NCBI RefSeq assembly: GCF_000702425.1
Contig: NZ_JNIE01000002.1
Location: 1-64,000 of the forward strand
Length of the DNA stretch: 64,000 bases
Direction of reading: 5' to 3'
DNA from: Thermocrinis jamiesonii
Lineage (GTDB): Bacteria; Aquificota; Aquificia; Aquificales; Aquificaceae
The first letter of the stretch is position 1. Each line of letters opens with the position of its first letter. The position numbers were made by a program, and so were the translations under genes. Shown here in pieces: positions 25,331 through 34,095 of the stretch. The notes beneath the pieces were generated by a model. That model saw only the letters and a program-made list of their open reading frames with translations. It was not told the DNA's origin and ran no database searches.

Positions 25331-27290
25331 GTCTTCGCAAATCAAAGACATTAAAGGTAAGGTATAACTCTTTTATATACTTCCCCTTTGTTCCATCGTA
25401 ATTATCCCTTGCAAGCAGTCCAAAGCTCCAGCATGCACCTCTGTAGTCAATGCTCGCTTGTCTGGTTAAATCCTTCTTTATTCTGTTGTCCCTCGTTAGA
25501 GAAAAGCTAAAAACTGCTGACCTGTAGGCTGTGTTTAGGCTCAGAGTAGTTTGGTCCAAAAGCCTCTGCCCAGAAAAGTTTCTTGACAGTATTTGTCCCA
25601 AAGTAAGAGTTGTTCGTTTGTATCCAAGGCTTACACTGCCAAAAGTTTGTAAAAGGGAACCGCCTTCCACATCGTAGAGGTTGTCTGTGCTAAAGCTTAA
25701 ACCTTCAAAAGGCTTTAAAGACAGAACCGCCCTAAGAGGTATTACTCTTCTCTTTACGGTGGATCCCGCATAGGTGTAGCTGTTAAGGTAGTTATAGCCA
25801 GTGCTAAGGTAAAGTCCTAAAAACTCTCTACCCGCATAGCTCAAGGAGGTGGTCGCTGTTGCATCAATTTGGTTTTTTCTGTTTAGTTTGTCTAAGTTAT
25901 CAAAGTTTGGATTGTTAAAATCTTTTGGCCTAAAGCTATAACTTAGGTTGAAGGAGTTCCTTAGGTTAAGCTCTCCCTTTTGAAGGTCCGAGGAAAAGGA
26001 CAGGTTTTCGGAAAAATGAATACTGTTTATACTATTTTTGTATCCCCTTTGGTTTAAGCCAAAGTAATATAGGTTTTCAAATACAATCTTAGAATAAAAC
26101 ACTTTGCCGAATATTTCTTTTGGTATGGAAATTTCTGGGAAAAATAAAACCCTTTGTCCTCTCAGACCAACTTCTCTATAAAAGTTTGTGTATGAAAGAA
26201 GACCACCTAAGAATACGCTTCCCACTATCTGTTGGGATTTCCAATAGATACTTACCTCTGGTAGTCTATGTAAGGTGCGTTTGTTGTTTGAAGAGGTGGT
26301 GTCATAAAAGTGCTTTGCACTAAAGCTCAAGAAAAATCTGTCAAACTCTTTGCTGTAATTGATGTAGGATGTAAGGTATGGTATTGTTCTTTCGGTTTTT
26401 TGCAAATATGTGTCTTCCAAAAAGTATGGGTCTGAGATCGTGTCCAAACCCGCTTTAAAGTCCTGGAGGTCTAAATCAAACTTAAAGCGATACCTGTTTT
26501 TTCTGAAAGTGCTTGGATCCCTCCCTTCCCACCATTTACCCGGTGGTTCAGGTTCTATGTAATAGGATATGTTTAGCCTAAGGTCATTTTCCTTAAAAAA
26601 GGCTTGTCTGTATTCTAAAGAAAAACCCTTAGCCTGTTTGTCTCGCAGGTCAATCGTCAAAGTAGCGTCCTTGTCCCTTGATATAGCCCAATAGATGGGC
26701 TGTTGGTATATTAGGTTGTTGTAAGAATTGAAACCTATCGTTGGCGCTAAAAGACCAGACCTACGTTCTCCTACGGGATAGAAAAAAAGGGGCAGATAGG
26801 CAAAGGGAACTCTAAAAAGTCTCAAAGAGTTGTTGGTTGAAAACACATACTTTTGGTCTATTTTTGCCTTTGAAAAGCAAAGGACCATCTCCTTTCTATC
26901 GGGGGGACATGTGGTGATCTGTCCCTCCTCAACGGTGTATAACTCCCCACTTTTTTCCAATCTAATTGCTTGAAAGTAAAACTTTTCAAACTTTCCCTGT
27001 GCATTTAAGTAGTATCCTTCCTCCTTTTCTAAGCTTAGGTATGCATAAGAGCCTACTACTTCAAGCCTACCGTCCAAAGACCTTACATAAACATTACCTT
27101 CCGCTATAACTTCCTTTGTTTCGGGGTTGTATCTTATAGTGTCTGCCTTTATGTAGTACCTTTCGTGATATACTTCTACCTCTTCCTTTGCCTGTATCCA
27201 TCCATCGGGCTGGCGTTCAAGGTGGTTGGAAAATATTTCCAAGCTATAAACTATCTTTATTAAGAAGAGAATAAGATAGACTATCAGCAT
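25308..27290 (-). CDS. lptD: LPS-assembly outer membrane protein LptD
   Basis: Outer membrane beta barrel that inserts LPS into the outer leaflet. The 660 residues give an N-terminal hydrophobic signal (about 1-18), an OstA-like jellyroll (YIKADTIRYNPETKEVIAEGNVYV near residue 47) and a long barrel of alternating strands ending VFDLRRLTVPLRR. Cysteines occur in the N domain (TTCPPD, VLCFSK) and in a late GACWSFG, matching the interdomain disulfide pattern. With lptA and lptC at the other end of the window it shows a diderm envelope. Confidence 0.9.
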   Translation of the reverse strand: MLIVYLILFLIKIVYSLEIFSNHLERQPDGWIQAKEEVEVYHERYYIKADTIRYNPETKEVIAEGNVYVRSLDGRLEVVGSYAYLSLEKEEGYYLNAQGKFEKFYFQAIRLEKSGELYTVEEGQITTCPPDRKEMVLCFSKAKIDQKYVFSTNNSLRLFRVPFAYLPLFFYPVGERRSGLLAPTIGFNSYNNLIYQQPIYWAISRDKDATLTIDLRDKQAKGFSLEYRQAFFKENDLRLNISYYIEPEPPGKWWEGRDPSTFRKNRYRFKFDLDLQDFKAGLDTISDPYFLEDTYLQKTERTIPYLTSYINYSKEFDRFFLSFSAKHFYDTTSSNNKRTLHRLPEVSIYWKSQQIVGSVFLGGLLSYTNFYREVGLRGQRVLFFPEISIPKEIFGKVFYSKIVFENLYYFGLNQRGYKNSINSIHFSENLSFSSDLQKGELNLRNSFNLSYSFRPKDFNNPNFDNLDKLNRKNQIDATATTSLSYAGREFLGLYLSTGYNYLNSYTYAGSTVKRRVIPLRAVLSLKPFEGLSFSTDNLYDVEGGSLLQTFGSVSLGYKRTTLTLGQILSRNFSGQRLLDQTTLSLNTAYRSAVFSFSLTRDNRIKKDLTRQASIDYRGACWSFGLLARDNYDGTKGKYIKELYLTFNVFDLRRLTVPLRR

Positions 27291-27321
27291 AGCGTTTTTG
27301 TTTTATTATACGTGAAAATAG

Positions 27322-28611
27322 TTATCTTAAGAATTCCAAAACTTTCTGAGAGACTACCTCAGAGTTTCTTATACAATCTGCCACCGATACACCGCTTAGA
27401 TAATTTCCAGTTAAAAACAGTCCCGGATTTTCTTTTTCCATTGTCTGAGCAAGCTCGTAATATTTACCATAACCTAAGTTGTATTGGGGAATTCCTCTTT
27501 TCCATTTGGTAATGTTAAGGATGTTTGCATCAATACTTAGGATTTCCTTTAACTCCCTTTCTACTGTCTTAGATATTGTCTCTTCCTCCTCTTCTATGAT
27601 CTGTGGATCTGTGGCACCTCCAAGATAAACGGTTAAGAGGTTTCCTTTTCTTCCTGAAAATATGTTGGATGAAAAAAGAACGCCAAGCATTCTTTTTTTC
27701 TCTTTGCGTGGGATCAAAAAGCCAAAACCGGGTGGTATGGAGTCTTTTGTGGATATATGAACTACAACCACTGGGGCGTAGTATATTTTGTCAAACTCCT
27801 GAGCAGCACTCCAAGAAAGGTCTCTCAAAAGATAGCTTGCAGATGTAGCTGGCGCAGAGACTACCACAGCTTTTGCCTCAAACTTTCCGTTTTTTGTATC
27901 CAAAATGAACCTATCGTCCTTTTTTCTTATTCTCAGCACTACGTTTTCTAAATCCACATCCAAAGCTTCAGAAAGTCTTTTGGGAAAGCTCCAGTTTCCT
28001 CCCTCAAAAGAGATCAACCTACCCACAGGTCCAAGGGCTTTTAGCTTTATAGCTCCCTTTATAAGGCTTCCAAATTGCTGTTCCAGTTCATAGACCCTTC
28101 TTACCGCATACTTTACCGAAAGCTGTCTTACATCTCCCGCATAAACACCGCTTACAAAGGGCTCCACTATGTAGTCAAGGAACTCCTGACCTAACCGCCT
28201 TTTTACAAACTCCGCTATAGTTTCTTCGCTCTTTATTGATTTAGACACAAAAGGTTCTCTCAAGACTTTTAATTTACCAGACAAAGAAAGGAGAGGCGAG
28301 GTTAAAAAGCTTATTGGTGAAAGGGGCAGTGGTATGAGCTTTCCCTTTTTGTATATATACCTTATCTTTGCTTCATCTTTGGCATAAAGGGGTTTTACGT
28401 CTGCTAAAGCTAAAAACTCTTCAACTTTTTTGTCTGCTAAGATGGTTTGAGGTCCGAGTTCACAAAGATATCCGTCAATGTTTTTTGTTTGTATATTGCC
28501 ACCTACTCTGTCTTCCTTTTCAAAAACTTTTACCTTTACACCTGCCTTTTGCAGGCGGAATGCTACCGAAAGCCCGGATATACCCGAACCAACTACCGCA
28601 ACATCTATCAT
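27322..28611 (-). CDS. hemY: Protoporphyrinogen/coproporphyrinogen oxidase
   Basis: FAD-dependent oxidase of late haem synthesis. The 429 residues open with the dinucleotide motif [21 protein letters not shown] and [12 protein letters not shown]. They continue with [23 protein letters not shown] and end with the FAD-binding [17 protein letters not shown]. These are hallmarks of the HemY/PPOX family. Oxygen-dependent versus other acceptor use cannot be told from sequence. It overlaps thiG by 4 bp. Confidence 0.88.
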   Translation of the reverse strand: MIDVAVVGSGISGLSVAFRLQKAGVKVKVFEKEDRVGGNIQTKNIDGYLCELGPQTILADKKVEEFLALADVKPLYAKDEAKIRYIYKKGKLIPLPLSPISFLTSPLLSLSGKLKVLREPFVSKSIKSEETIAEFVKRRLGQEFLDYIVEPFVSGVYAGDVRQLSVKYAVRRVYELEQQFGSLIKGAIKLKALGPVGRLISFEGGNWSFPKRLSEALDVDLENVVLRIRKKDDRFILDTKNGKFEAKAVVVSAPATSASYLLRDLSWSAAQEFDKIYYAPVVVVHISTKDSIPPGFGFLIPRKEKKRMLGVLFSSNIFSGRKGNLLTVYLGGATDPQIIEEEEETISKTVERELKEILSIDANILNITKWKRGIPQYNLGYGKYYELAQTMEKENPGLFLTGNYLSGVSVADCIRNSEVVSQKVLEFLR

Positions 28612-29411
28612 GATTTGTAAGGAACACCTTTCAGTGGAGAAGAGGGAACCGCATAAGTCCTCTTTGGCATCCTCCCAGCAAGGTAAGAGAGTCTGCCTGC
28701 AATGGTAGCGTATTTCATAGCGACTGCCATCTTTATAGGGTCCTTGGCTTCCGCCAAAGCTGTGTTGGTAAGTATGCCATCTACCCCAAGCTCCATTACA
28801 GGCACTATATCCGCCGCACTACCTATGCCAGCATCCACTATAACAGGAACAGATACCGCTTCCTTTATAAAGATCAAATTGTATGGATTTTGCAGTCCAA
28901 GTCCTGAACCTATAGGTGCAGCCAAGGGCATAACTGCAGCACATCCAATATCTTCAAACTTTTTAGCATAGACAGGGTCATCAAAGATGTAAGGAAGGAC
29001 CACAAAGCCCTCCTTTACAAGGAACTTTGCCGCCTTATAGGTTTCTTCCATATCTGGCAATAAAGTTTTCTGATCTCCTATTACCTCAAGCTTTATCCAG
29101 TTTATGCCCGTAGCTTCCCGGGCAAGCATGGCAGTTTTTATGGCTTCTTCTGCGGTATAGCATCCTGCGGTGTTGGGAAGGATGAGGTATTTTTTGGGAT
29201 CTATGTAGTCTAAGAGGTTTTCTTTATTGGGATCAGTTATATTTACCCTTCTGACCGCAACGGTAATCATCTCCGCACCACTTGCCTCCAAAACCTCCTT
29301 ATTTTCCTGAAAGCTCTTGAACTTTCCAGACCCAATGATTAATCTGGACCTAAAGCGCCTACCTGCTATCTCAAGGTAATCATCCTCTAAAAGTTTTTCC
29401 CAGTCAAGCAT
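28608..29411 (-). CDS. thiG: Thiazole synthase ThiG
   Basis: Forms the thiazole phosphate of thiamine from deoxyxylulose phosphate, ThiS-thiocarboxylate and dehydroglycine. The 267 residues include [32 protein letters not shown], the Schiff-base lysine in WIKLEVIGD near residue 111, and [12 protein letters not shown] clear AGGAGG precedes the ATG. No thiS or thiH is adjacent. Confidence 0.95.
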   Translation of the reverse strand: MLDWEKLLEDDYLEIAGRRFRSRLIIGSGKFKSFQENKEVLEASGAEMITVAVRRVNITDPNKENLLDYIDPKKYLILPNTAGCYTAEEAIKTAMLAREATGINWIKLEVIGDQKTLLPDMEETYKAAKFLVKEGFVVLPYIFDDPVYAKKFEDIGCAAVMPLAAPIGSGLGLQNPYNLIFIKEAVSVPVIVDAGIGSAADIVPVMELGVDGILTNTALAEAKDPIKMAVAMKYATIAGRLSYLAGRMPKRTYAVPSSPLKGVPYKS

Positions 29412-29480
29412 AAAAAACCTCCTGTAGGATAATAAAATTATGCCAATAAGTTTAAAAGGTCTTTTGCTTTTAGTGGTCAG

Positions 29481-29663
29481 TTATTCCTGTTCTTCTTTTT
29501 CTTGCTTTGTCGTATGCTCCTTTCCTTTATAGTCAGAAAGCCGGACCAGTTTCCCTTGATCAGAGTAAAGCTTGAAGTTGTATGCCTGCTGTCCCTCTTT
29601 TATGGGAGCGCCACTTAAGGAAATGCCTAAGATCCCAAAGATACTAAGCAATAACTTCTTCAT
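29481..29663 (-). pseudogene. Truncated secreted redoxin (AhpC/TSA-like) fragment
   Basis: 60-residue frame with a signal-like N terminus (KKLLLSIFGILGISLSGAP) and the opening of a thiol-redoxin domain (GQQAYNFKLYSDQGKLVRLSDYKGK). Where such proteins continue with a catalytic WATWC-type strand, this one ends in EHTTKQEKEEQE and a stop, and neither other frame resumes the domain. It looks like a decayed gene, though a short secreted protein is possible. Confidence 0.5.
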
Positions 29664-29721
29664 AAGGATAAAAATATTACAAACTACACTCTGAAAGCCC
29701 CCGCTTAGGGGGCAAAGTATG

Positions 29722-30153
29722 TTAGGTTATTTCTATCTTTTTCTCTCTGGATGACTTTTCTTTAGGAAGTCTTATTTCCAAGACACCATCCTTGAACTCT
29801 CCCTTTACCTCATCCAGCTTTATATCTGTTGGCAACCCTATAACCCTTTCAAACTTTCCATACACCCTTTCAACCCTGTGGATAGTCTCAGTCTTTTCTT
29901 CCCTCTCTTCCTTCTTTTCTCCTCTGATGATCAGATTGTTGTCTCTTACGAGTACTTCCACATCCTCCTTCTTCACACCTGGCAATTCTGCTTTAACGAC
30001 TATTTCCGTATCTGTCTCATAAACATCCAAGGCAGGTGCAAAGACCCTTTCAACAGACTCTTCCTTGAAGAACTCCTCCATAAACCTATCAAACTCCCTT
30101 CTTATTCTTTCAAGTTCTTCAAAAGGACGCCAAACTAAAAGTCCTCTCCTCAT
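29722..30153 (-). CDS. Small heat-shock protein, Hsp20/alpha-crystallin family
   Basis: ATP-independent holdase. I choose ATG 30153 (MRRGLLVWRPFEELERI), not the 21-codon longer frame, because TAAGGAGGTGA sits 7-8 bases before it. The 143 residues have an N-terminal helix, the crystallin domain (DVYETDTEIVVKAELPGVKKEDVEV, FERVIGLP, FKDGVLEIRLPK) and a short C-terminal KIEIT containing an IxI-like end. It is monocistronic behind a good promoter. No CIRCE element is seen. Confidence 0.93.
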   Translation of the reverse strand: MRRGLLVWRPFEELERIRREFDRFMEEFFKEESVERVFAPALDVYETDTEIVVKAELPGVKKEDVEVLVRDNNLIIRGEKKEEREEKTETIHRVERVYGKFERVIGLPTDIKLDEVKGEFKDGVLEIRLPKEKSSREKKIEIT

Positions 30154-30188
30154 AGCCTTCACCTCCTTAATAGGTTTTATATAAATTA

Positions 30189-30216
30189 AATTTAGCGTAT
30201 TTTTATAAAAAGTCAA
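30189..30216 (-). promoter_or_regulatory. hsp20 promoter (TTGACT-N16-TAAATT)
   Basis: On the minus strand TTGACT (30216-30211) and TAAATT (30194-30189) are separated by 16 bases, giving a sigma-70-like promoter. The leader of about 30 bases leads to the AAGGAGG and ATG of the Hsp20 gene. Confidence 0.5.
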
Positions 30217-30221
30217 GGGGA

Positions 30222-30806
30222 TTATTCAAGTTCCTGATAAGTCAAACAAACCGCACCTGCATTTAACATTTCTTCTATTGCTTTTTCCGAGTCTCCTGGC
30301 TTTACATCTACTCCTTTTATAGCGTCTAAGAGTAGGAATGCAAAGTATCCTAAGTTTATACCACCAAGAACAGTATTTTTAACGCAATAATCTGTAGCTA
30401 CTCCACCTACGAATATTCTCCTTATCCCTCTTTCTTTCAGCAGGCTGTCAAGGGTTGTTCCCTGAAAGCCTGAGTAAGCGTCAAAGTCCCTACTCGTTCC
30501 TTTTGATATTATGAACTTGTTATCCGATGGTATGATGAGGTCTGGATGAAACTGAGCTCCTTCTGTATCTTGCACACAGTGAGGAGGCCATACACCACCG
30601 TGTCCTTTAAAGGATATATGATCTTTTGGATGCCAATCTCTGGTGAAAAACACAGGCAGTCCTTTTTCTGAAAAAAGTTCTATGTATTGATTTAAAGGTT
30701 TTACCACTTTGTCTCCTTCTGGCACGGGCAATGCGCCACCAGGCATAAAATCCTTTTGCACATCCACTACTATGAGAGCATCAAATTTTGTCAATTTTAC
30801 TTTCAT
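30222..30806 (-). CDS. pncA: Nicotinamidase (isochorismatase-like hydrolase)
   Basis: Deamidates nicotinamide for NAD salvage. The 194 residues show VVDVQKDFMPGGALPVP with the catalytic Asp, the metal site TRDWHPKDHISF, PHCVQDTEGAQFHP, and the nucleophile cysteine in VATDYCVKNT. The ATG at 30806 is preferred over the one two codons earlier because AAGGAGG is 8 bases away, whereas the earlier ATG abuts the ribosome binding site. It follows the broken glycosyltransferase by 24 bp. Confidence 0.93.
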   Translation of the reverse strand: MKVKLTKFDALIVVDVQKDFMPGGALPVPEGDKVVKPLNQYIELFSEKGLPVFFTRDWHPKDHISFKGHGGVWPPHCVQDTEGAQFHPDLIIPSDNKFIISKGTSRDFDAYSGFQGTTLDSLLKERGIRRIFVGGVATDYCVKNTVLGGINLGYFAFLLLDAIKGVDVKPGDSEKAIEEMLNAGAVCLTYQELE

Positions 30807-30830
30807 GATCATACCTCCTTACCTTTAAAT

Positions 30831-31676
30831 TTATCTCTTCCAAAATCTGAAACCCCTTTTTAGGATGCTGAGGATTTTTCTTGAGTCTAACAACATAGAC
30901 GGTTTTTTGTAAATGGAATTTAACACCAAAAGCCAGCCTTCCTTTAGTTCTCCAAACCTCAGGGCAGTTTCCCCTATGTGAAAGAGAAAGTAAGGAAGAT
31001 ACTTTTCTGGCACTTTATCTTTGTAATCTATATAGACCTTGTAGGTTGCGTTTAGAAAGGTTTTACTTCTACTCGTTCTTTTTGGATGTTCTCTAATTAA
31101 AACTCTCTTGTTGTCCAAAAAGTGAATGCTCAGACCATTTATGTAAGCCCTCAGTAGTATTTCCCAGTCTTCCCTCATTAGGTATTCGTGCTTGTATCCT
31201 AAAAAGGCAGACCGCCTGAAGGCAGTGGCGGAAGGATAGCCCATCATTCCAGAAAAAAGTAAAATCAAGCTATCTCCTGGAATTTTTTTCTTTGAGACTC
31301 TTTTAACATTACCCGAGCTATCAACGAATGTTCTGGGAAAACTATAGACTACATCGTGTTTTTTTTAGAACTCTACAGATGACTCTACATAGTCCTTCTC
31401 CCAAAGGTCGTCGTAGTCTAAAAAGAACAAATACTCACCTTTAGAAAGCTCCACTCCTTTGTTTCTTGAGTATGCCCTTTCCATATTCTTTTCGTTTCTG
31501 TAATAAATAACTGGATAGCTTTTTACTACCTGAGGCGTGCGGTCTGTGCTTGCATCATCTACTACGATTATTTCCTTGTAGGGATAGGTCTGAGATAAAG
31601 CGCTTTCTATGGCTTGGCTTATATATCTCTCTCCGTTATAGACGGGGATTATGATAGAAGCAAGATCATTTTTCAA
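30831..31676 (-). pseudogene. Family 2 glycosyltransferase interrupted by an in-frame TAA
   Basis: The N-terminal 103 codons give a GT2 domain ([29 protein letters not shown], the DXD-like FLDYDD). TAA at 31365-31367 then stops it, and the same frame continues immediately with KKHDVVYSFPRTFVDSSG and REDWEILLRAYINGL to 30831. One base (TTA to TAA) restores an open frame of about 281 residues. The reading frame is preserved on both sides, so this is a nonsense change, not a frameshift. It overlaps aroB' by 11 bp. Confidence 0.8.
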
Positions 31677-32643
31677 TTATTGTTTCCTCAACCTTTATAC
31701 CAAAGTGTCTTCCTGCCTCCTCCACATATCCCAAAACTTCATCCCCTTCCTTAAGCTCCGCCACAGATATAGGATTTCCGTCTGGCTTGGTAAGTCTTAT
31801 AGTTTCTGCATTCTGAAGCACTGCACTCACTTTTTTATTTTCCCATCTGCCCTCAACCAAAAGCATAGGTCTTCTTTCCACCTTAGCCCTTCCTACATAA
31901 ACTACCCTTCCCCTTCCTTTGTGATCATATACCATAACTTCGTCCCCTGCCTTTAGCTCGCACAGATACTTGGTTTTGTTGTTGGGGGTCCTTATATACA
32001 TATGTACCGCTCCCGCATTTACTCTAAATGGTCTTGAAGCTACGTAAGGGTTCTCTTCTGTTTCTGCATGCACCAAAAACATGCCACCGGAGGAGTTTCC
32101 TACCAACATACCTTCCCCTCTACTTAGTATAGAGGTTGTATCCACGCAGACTCTGTCGCCCAAGCCTAAGGGAAGGATCTTTGATATTCTAACCACCACA
32201 AACGGAAGGTTTTCTTCCTCTTCCTCCAAAACCTTTCCAACCTTCTTTATGGTGTTTATGTCCTTACTCTTTAGAACTATACCTTTTACCCCCTTTTCTA
32301 ATATTTTTATGGCTGTTTTTGCCTCTTCCTCGTTTTTTACTACTGCGTATAGCTCTTCCCTTTGGGCTATGAGATTTTCTAAGGGTATGATAGTCCAGTC
32401 GGTGGTCTCTACAACTACCTTAACGTTTGGTGGATATTTTGCTGCCATTTCTTCATCCTCTTTGCCCTTTATAAGCACATATTCAAAATCTATCCCCTGT
32501 CTTAAAATAGAAACCTTACCGAGCTTTTTTACTTCTTCTTCTTTACCTTGATCGTTTAGCACTATAGCCCTTGCTCCTGCTTCTATGGCGCTCGCTATTA
32601 GTCCTCTGTCGTATTCCTCTACCCAATACCAAAATTCTTTCAT
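31666..32643 (-). CDS. aroB': 3-dehydroquinate synthase II (AroB', archaeal type)
   Basis: Oxidative deamination and cyclisation of the transaldolase-derived precursor to 3-dehydroquinate, the alternative entry to the shikimate pathway. I start at ATG 32643 ([15 protein letters not shown]), 7 codons inside the longer frame, because TATAAT lies 9 bases upstream of it. The 325 residues include [33 protein letters not shown] and [12 protein letters not shown], characteristic of the family. Its product pathway feeds the chorismate used by TrpD and MqnA in this window. Confidence 0.88.
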   Translation of the reverse strand: MKEFWYWVEEYDRGLIASAIEAGARAIVLNDQGKEEEVKKLGKVSILRQGIDFEYVLIKGKEDEEMAAKYPPNVKVVVETTDWTIIPLENLIAQREELYAVVKNEEEAKTAIKILEKGVKGIVLKSKDINTIKKVGKVLEEEEENLPFVVVRISKILPLGLGDRVCVDTTSILSRGEGMLVGNSSGGMFLVHAETEENPYVASRPFRVNAGAVHMYIRTPNNKTKYLCELKAGDEVMVYDHKGRGRVVYVGRAKVERRPMLLVEGRWENKKVSAVLQNAETIRLTKPDGNPISVAELKEGDEVLGYVEEAGRHFGIKVEETIIEK

Positions 32644-32677
32644 AACAAGGAAATTATAAAACACAAAGATTTTTTTG

Positions 32678-32859
32678 AAGCTGTTTGAAAAATCCCTTGT
32701 TCTTGGGAAGGTTATGCTAATAGACTAAACTTTGAAGTCTCAGCCCTTGAGAGGAAGATAAAGCAGTTAAGGAAAGAAATACTTGAAACTCTTACAAATT
32801 TTGTCATAGCACATGCAAAGGCTTATGACTGTCAGGCTATAACCTTCACCAATGTGTAA
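32678..32859 (+). mobile_element. Insertion-sequence remnant: terminal-repeat-like end plus transposase-like fragment
   Basis: GAAGCTGTTTGAAAAATCC at 32678-32696 nearly matches the terminal repeat of the MITE-like element at 57409. Behind it a 56-codon frame (32689-32859) without a start reads, in part, NRLNFEVSALERKIKQLRKE and AHAKAYDCQAITFTNV, then stops. This resembles the helical and YD-hydrophobic core of TnpB-like transposases, but weakly. No right end is found. The two parts may derive from different elements. Confidence 0.4.
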
Positions 32860-32919
32860 GTGTATAATATTTATTAAGCTCAATCTCTGAAATGCATCCT
32901 ATATCCAGCAAAAATACTA

Positions 32920-34095
32920 ATGATAGAGGTAAAGGTAAAAGATAGTGCTAAAGAAAAGATAAGGGCGTTTTTCCCGTGGGTTTACAACGCAGAGATATTA
33001 GAGATTAAAGGGAAGCCAAAACCTGGGGACTTTGTAAAGGTTTTGGATGTTAAGAAGAGATTTTTAGGATACGGTTACATTAACCCTAACACGAAAATAG
33101 CTGTTAGACTGCTCTCTTTCGACGAAAAGGAAGAGATAAACAAAGATCTGATAAAACAAAGGATCCTGTCTGCCCTTGAGTACAGAAAGAGCTTGAACAT
33201 AAACAGTAACGCATATAGGTTGGTTCATTCTGAAGCGGACATGCTACCGGGGCTTATTGTGGATGTGTTTGACCAGTATGTGGTTGTGGAAATAACCACT
33301 TATGGCATGACTAAGCTAAAAAACTGGGTGGTGGAGTCTTTGGTTGAACTTTTAAAACCAAAGGGCATATATCAGAAGGTAAGCAATTACGCTATGAATA
33401 TAGAAGGTTTTGAAGAGGAGGAAAAAACTTTATATGGAGCGGTCCCAGAACTTATAAAGATCTGGGAAGAGGACTTAGAGTTTTACGTGGATGTATTAAA
33501 AGGTCAGAAAACTGGTTTTTACTTGGACCAAAGAAAGGCAAGGAAGATGATAAGAGATTTGGTAAAGCCGGGGGATGTGTGCTTAGATGCTTTTTGCCAT
33601 ACGGGAGGGTTTGCCCTTAGTATGATCAAAAAAGGAGCAAAAAAGGTTGTAGCAGTAGATATGTCAGAAAGAGCTTTAAACATTGGAAAGAAGAATGCGG
33701 AGCTTAATGGTTTGGAAGGTATTGAGTGGGTTGAAAGCAATGCCTTCCATTTCCTGAGAAAATTAGCTAAGGAAGGAAGCAAGTTTGATGTGATAGTCAT
33801 AGATCCACCGTCCTTTGCAAGAACTAAAGCCCATGTAGAAAATGCCCTAAGAGGTTACAAAGAGCTCTGCGTTAGAGGTTTAAAGCTCGTAAAACCAGGT
33901 GGATATCTTGCTATATATTCTTGCTCTTTTCATGTTACCAGAGAACATCTTCTTGAGGTTATCTTAGATGCTGCAATGGACGTTAAAAGGCTTGTAAGGG
34001 TTGTAGGAGAAAGCTTTCAGGATTTGGATCATCCTTGGATACTCCAAATGCCCAATACACTTTACCTAAAAGGCTTATACTTGCAGGTGTTCTGA
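32920..34095 (+). CDS. rlmI: Class I rRNA methyltransferase, RlmI family (23S rRNA m5C)
   Basis: 391 residues: N-terminal PUA domain (about 1-75; PKPGDFVKVLDVKKRFLGYG), a linker domain (SEADMLPGLIVDVFDQYVVV), then a SAM-binding methyltransferase domain (GQKTGFYLDQRKAR, CLDAFCHTGGFALSM, VIDPPSFART) with the YSCSFH cysteine. This order is that of RlmI, which methylates C1962 of E. coli 23S rRNA. The exact target here is inferred. The end overlaps the convergent ABC gene by 21 bp. Confidence 0.88.
   Translation: MIEVKVKDSAKEKIRAFFPWVYNAEILEIKGKPKPGDFVKVLDVKKRFLGYGYINPNTKIAVRLLSFDEKEEINKDLIKQRILSALEYRKSLNINSNAYRLVHSEADMLPGLIVDVFDQYVVVEITTYGMTKLKNWVVESLVELLKPKGIYQKVSNYAMNIEGFEEEEKTLYGAVPELIKIWEEDLEFYVDVLKGQKTGFYLDQRKARKMIRDLVKPGDVCLDAFCHTGGFALSMIKKGAKKVVAVDMSERALNIGKKNAELNGLEGIEWVESNAFHFLRKLAKEGSKFDVIVIDPPSFARTKAHVENALRGYKELCVRGLKLVKPGGYLAIYSCSFHVTREHLLEVILDAAMDVKRLVRVVGESFQDLDHPWILQMPNTLYLKGLYLQVF

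Noticed and set aside
31355-31375. Frameshift at the run of eight T (A on the minus strand) as the cause of the glycosyltransferase break
   Set aside because: Both halves are in the same reading frame, so an indel in the run cannot explain it without a second compensating change. A nonsense TAA is simpler.
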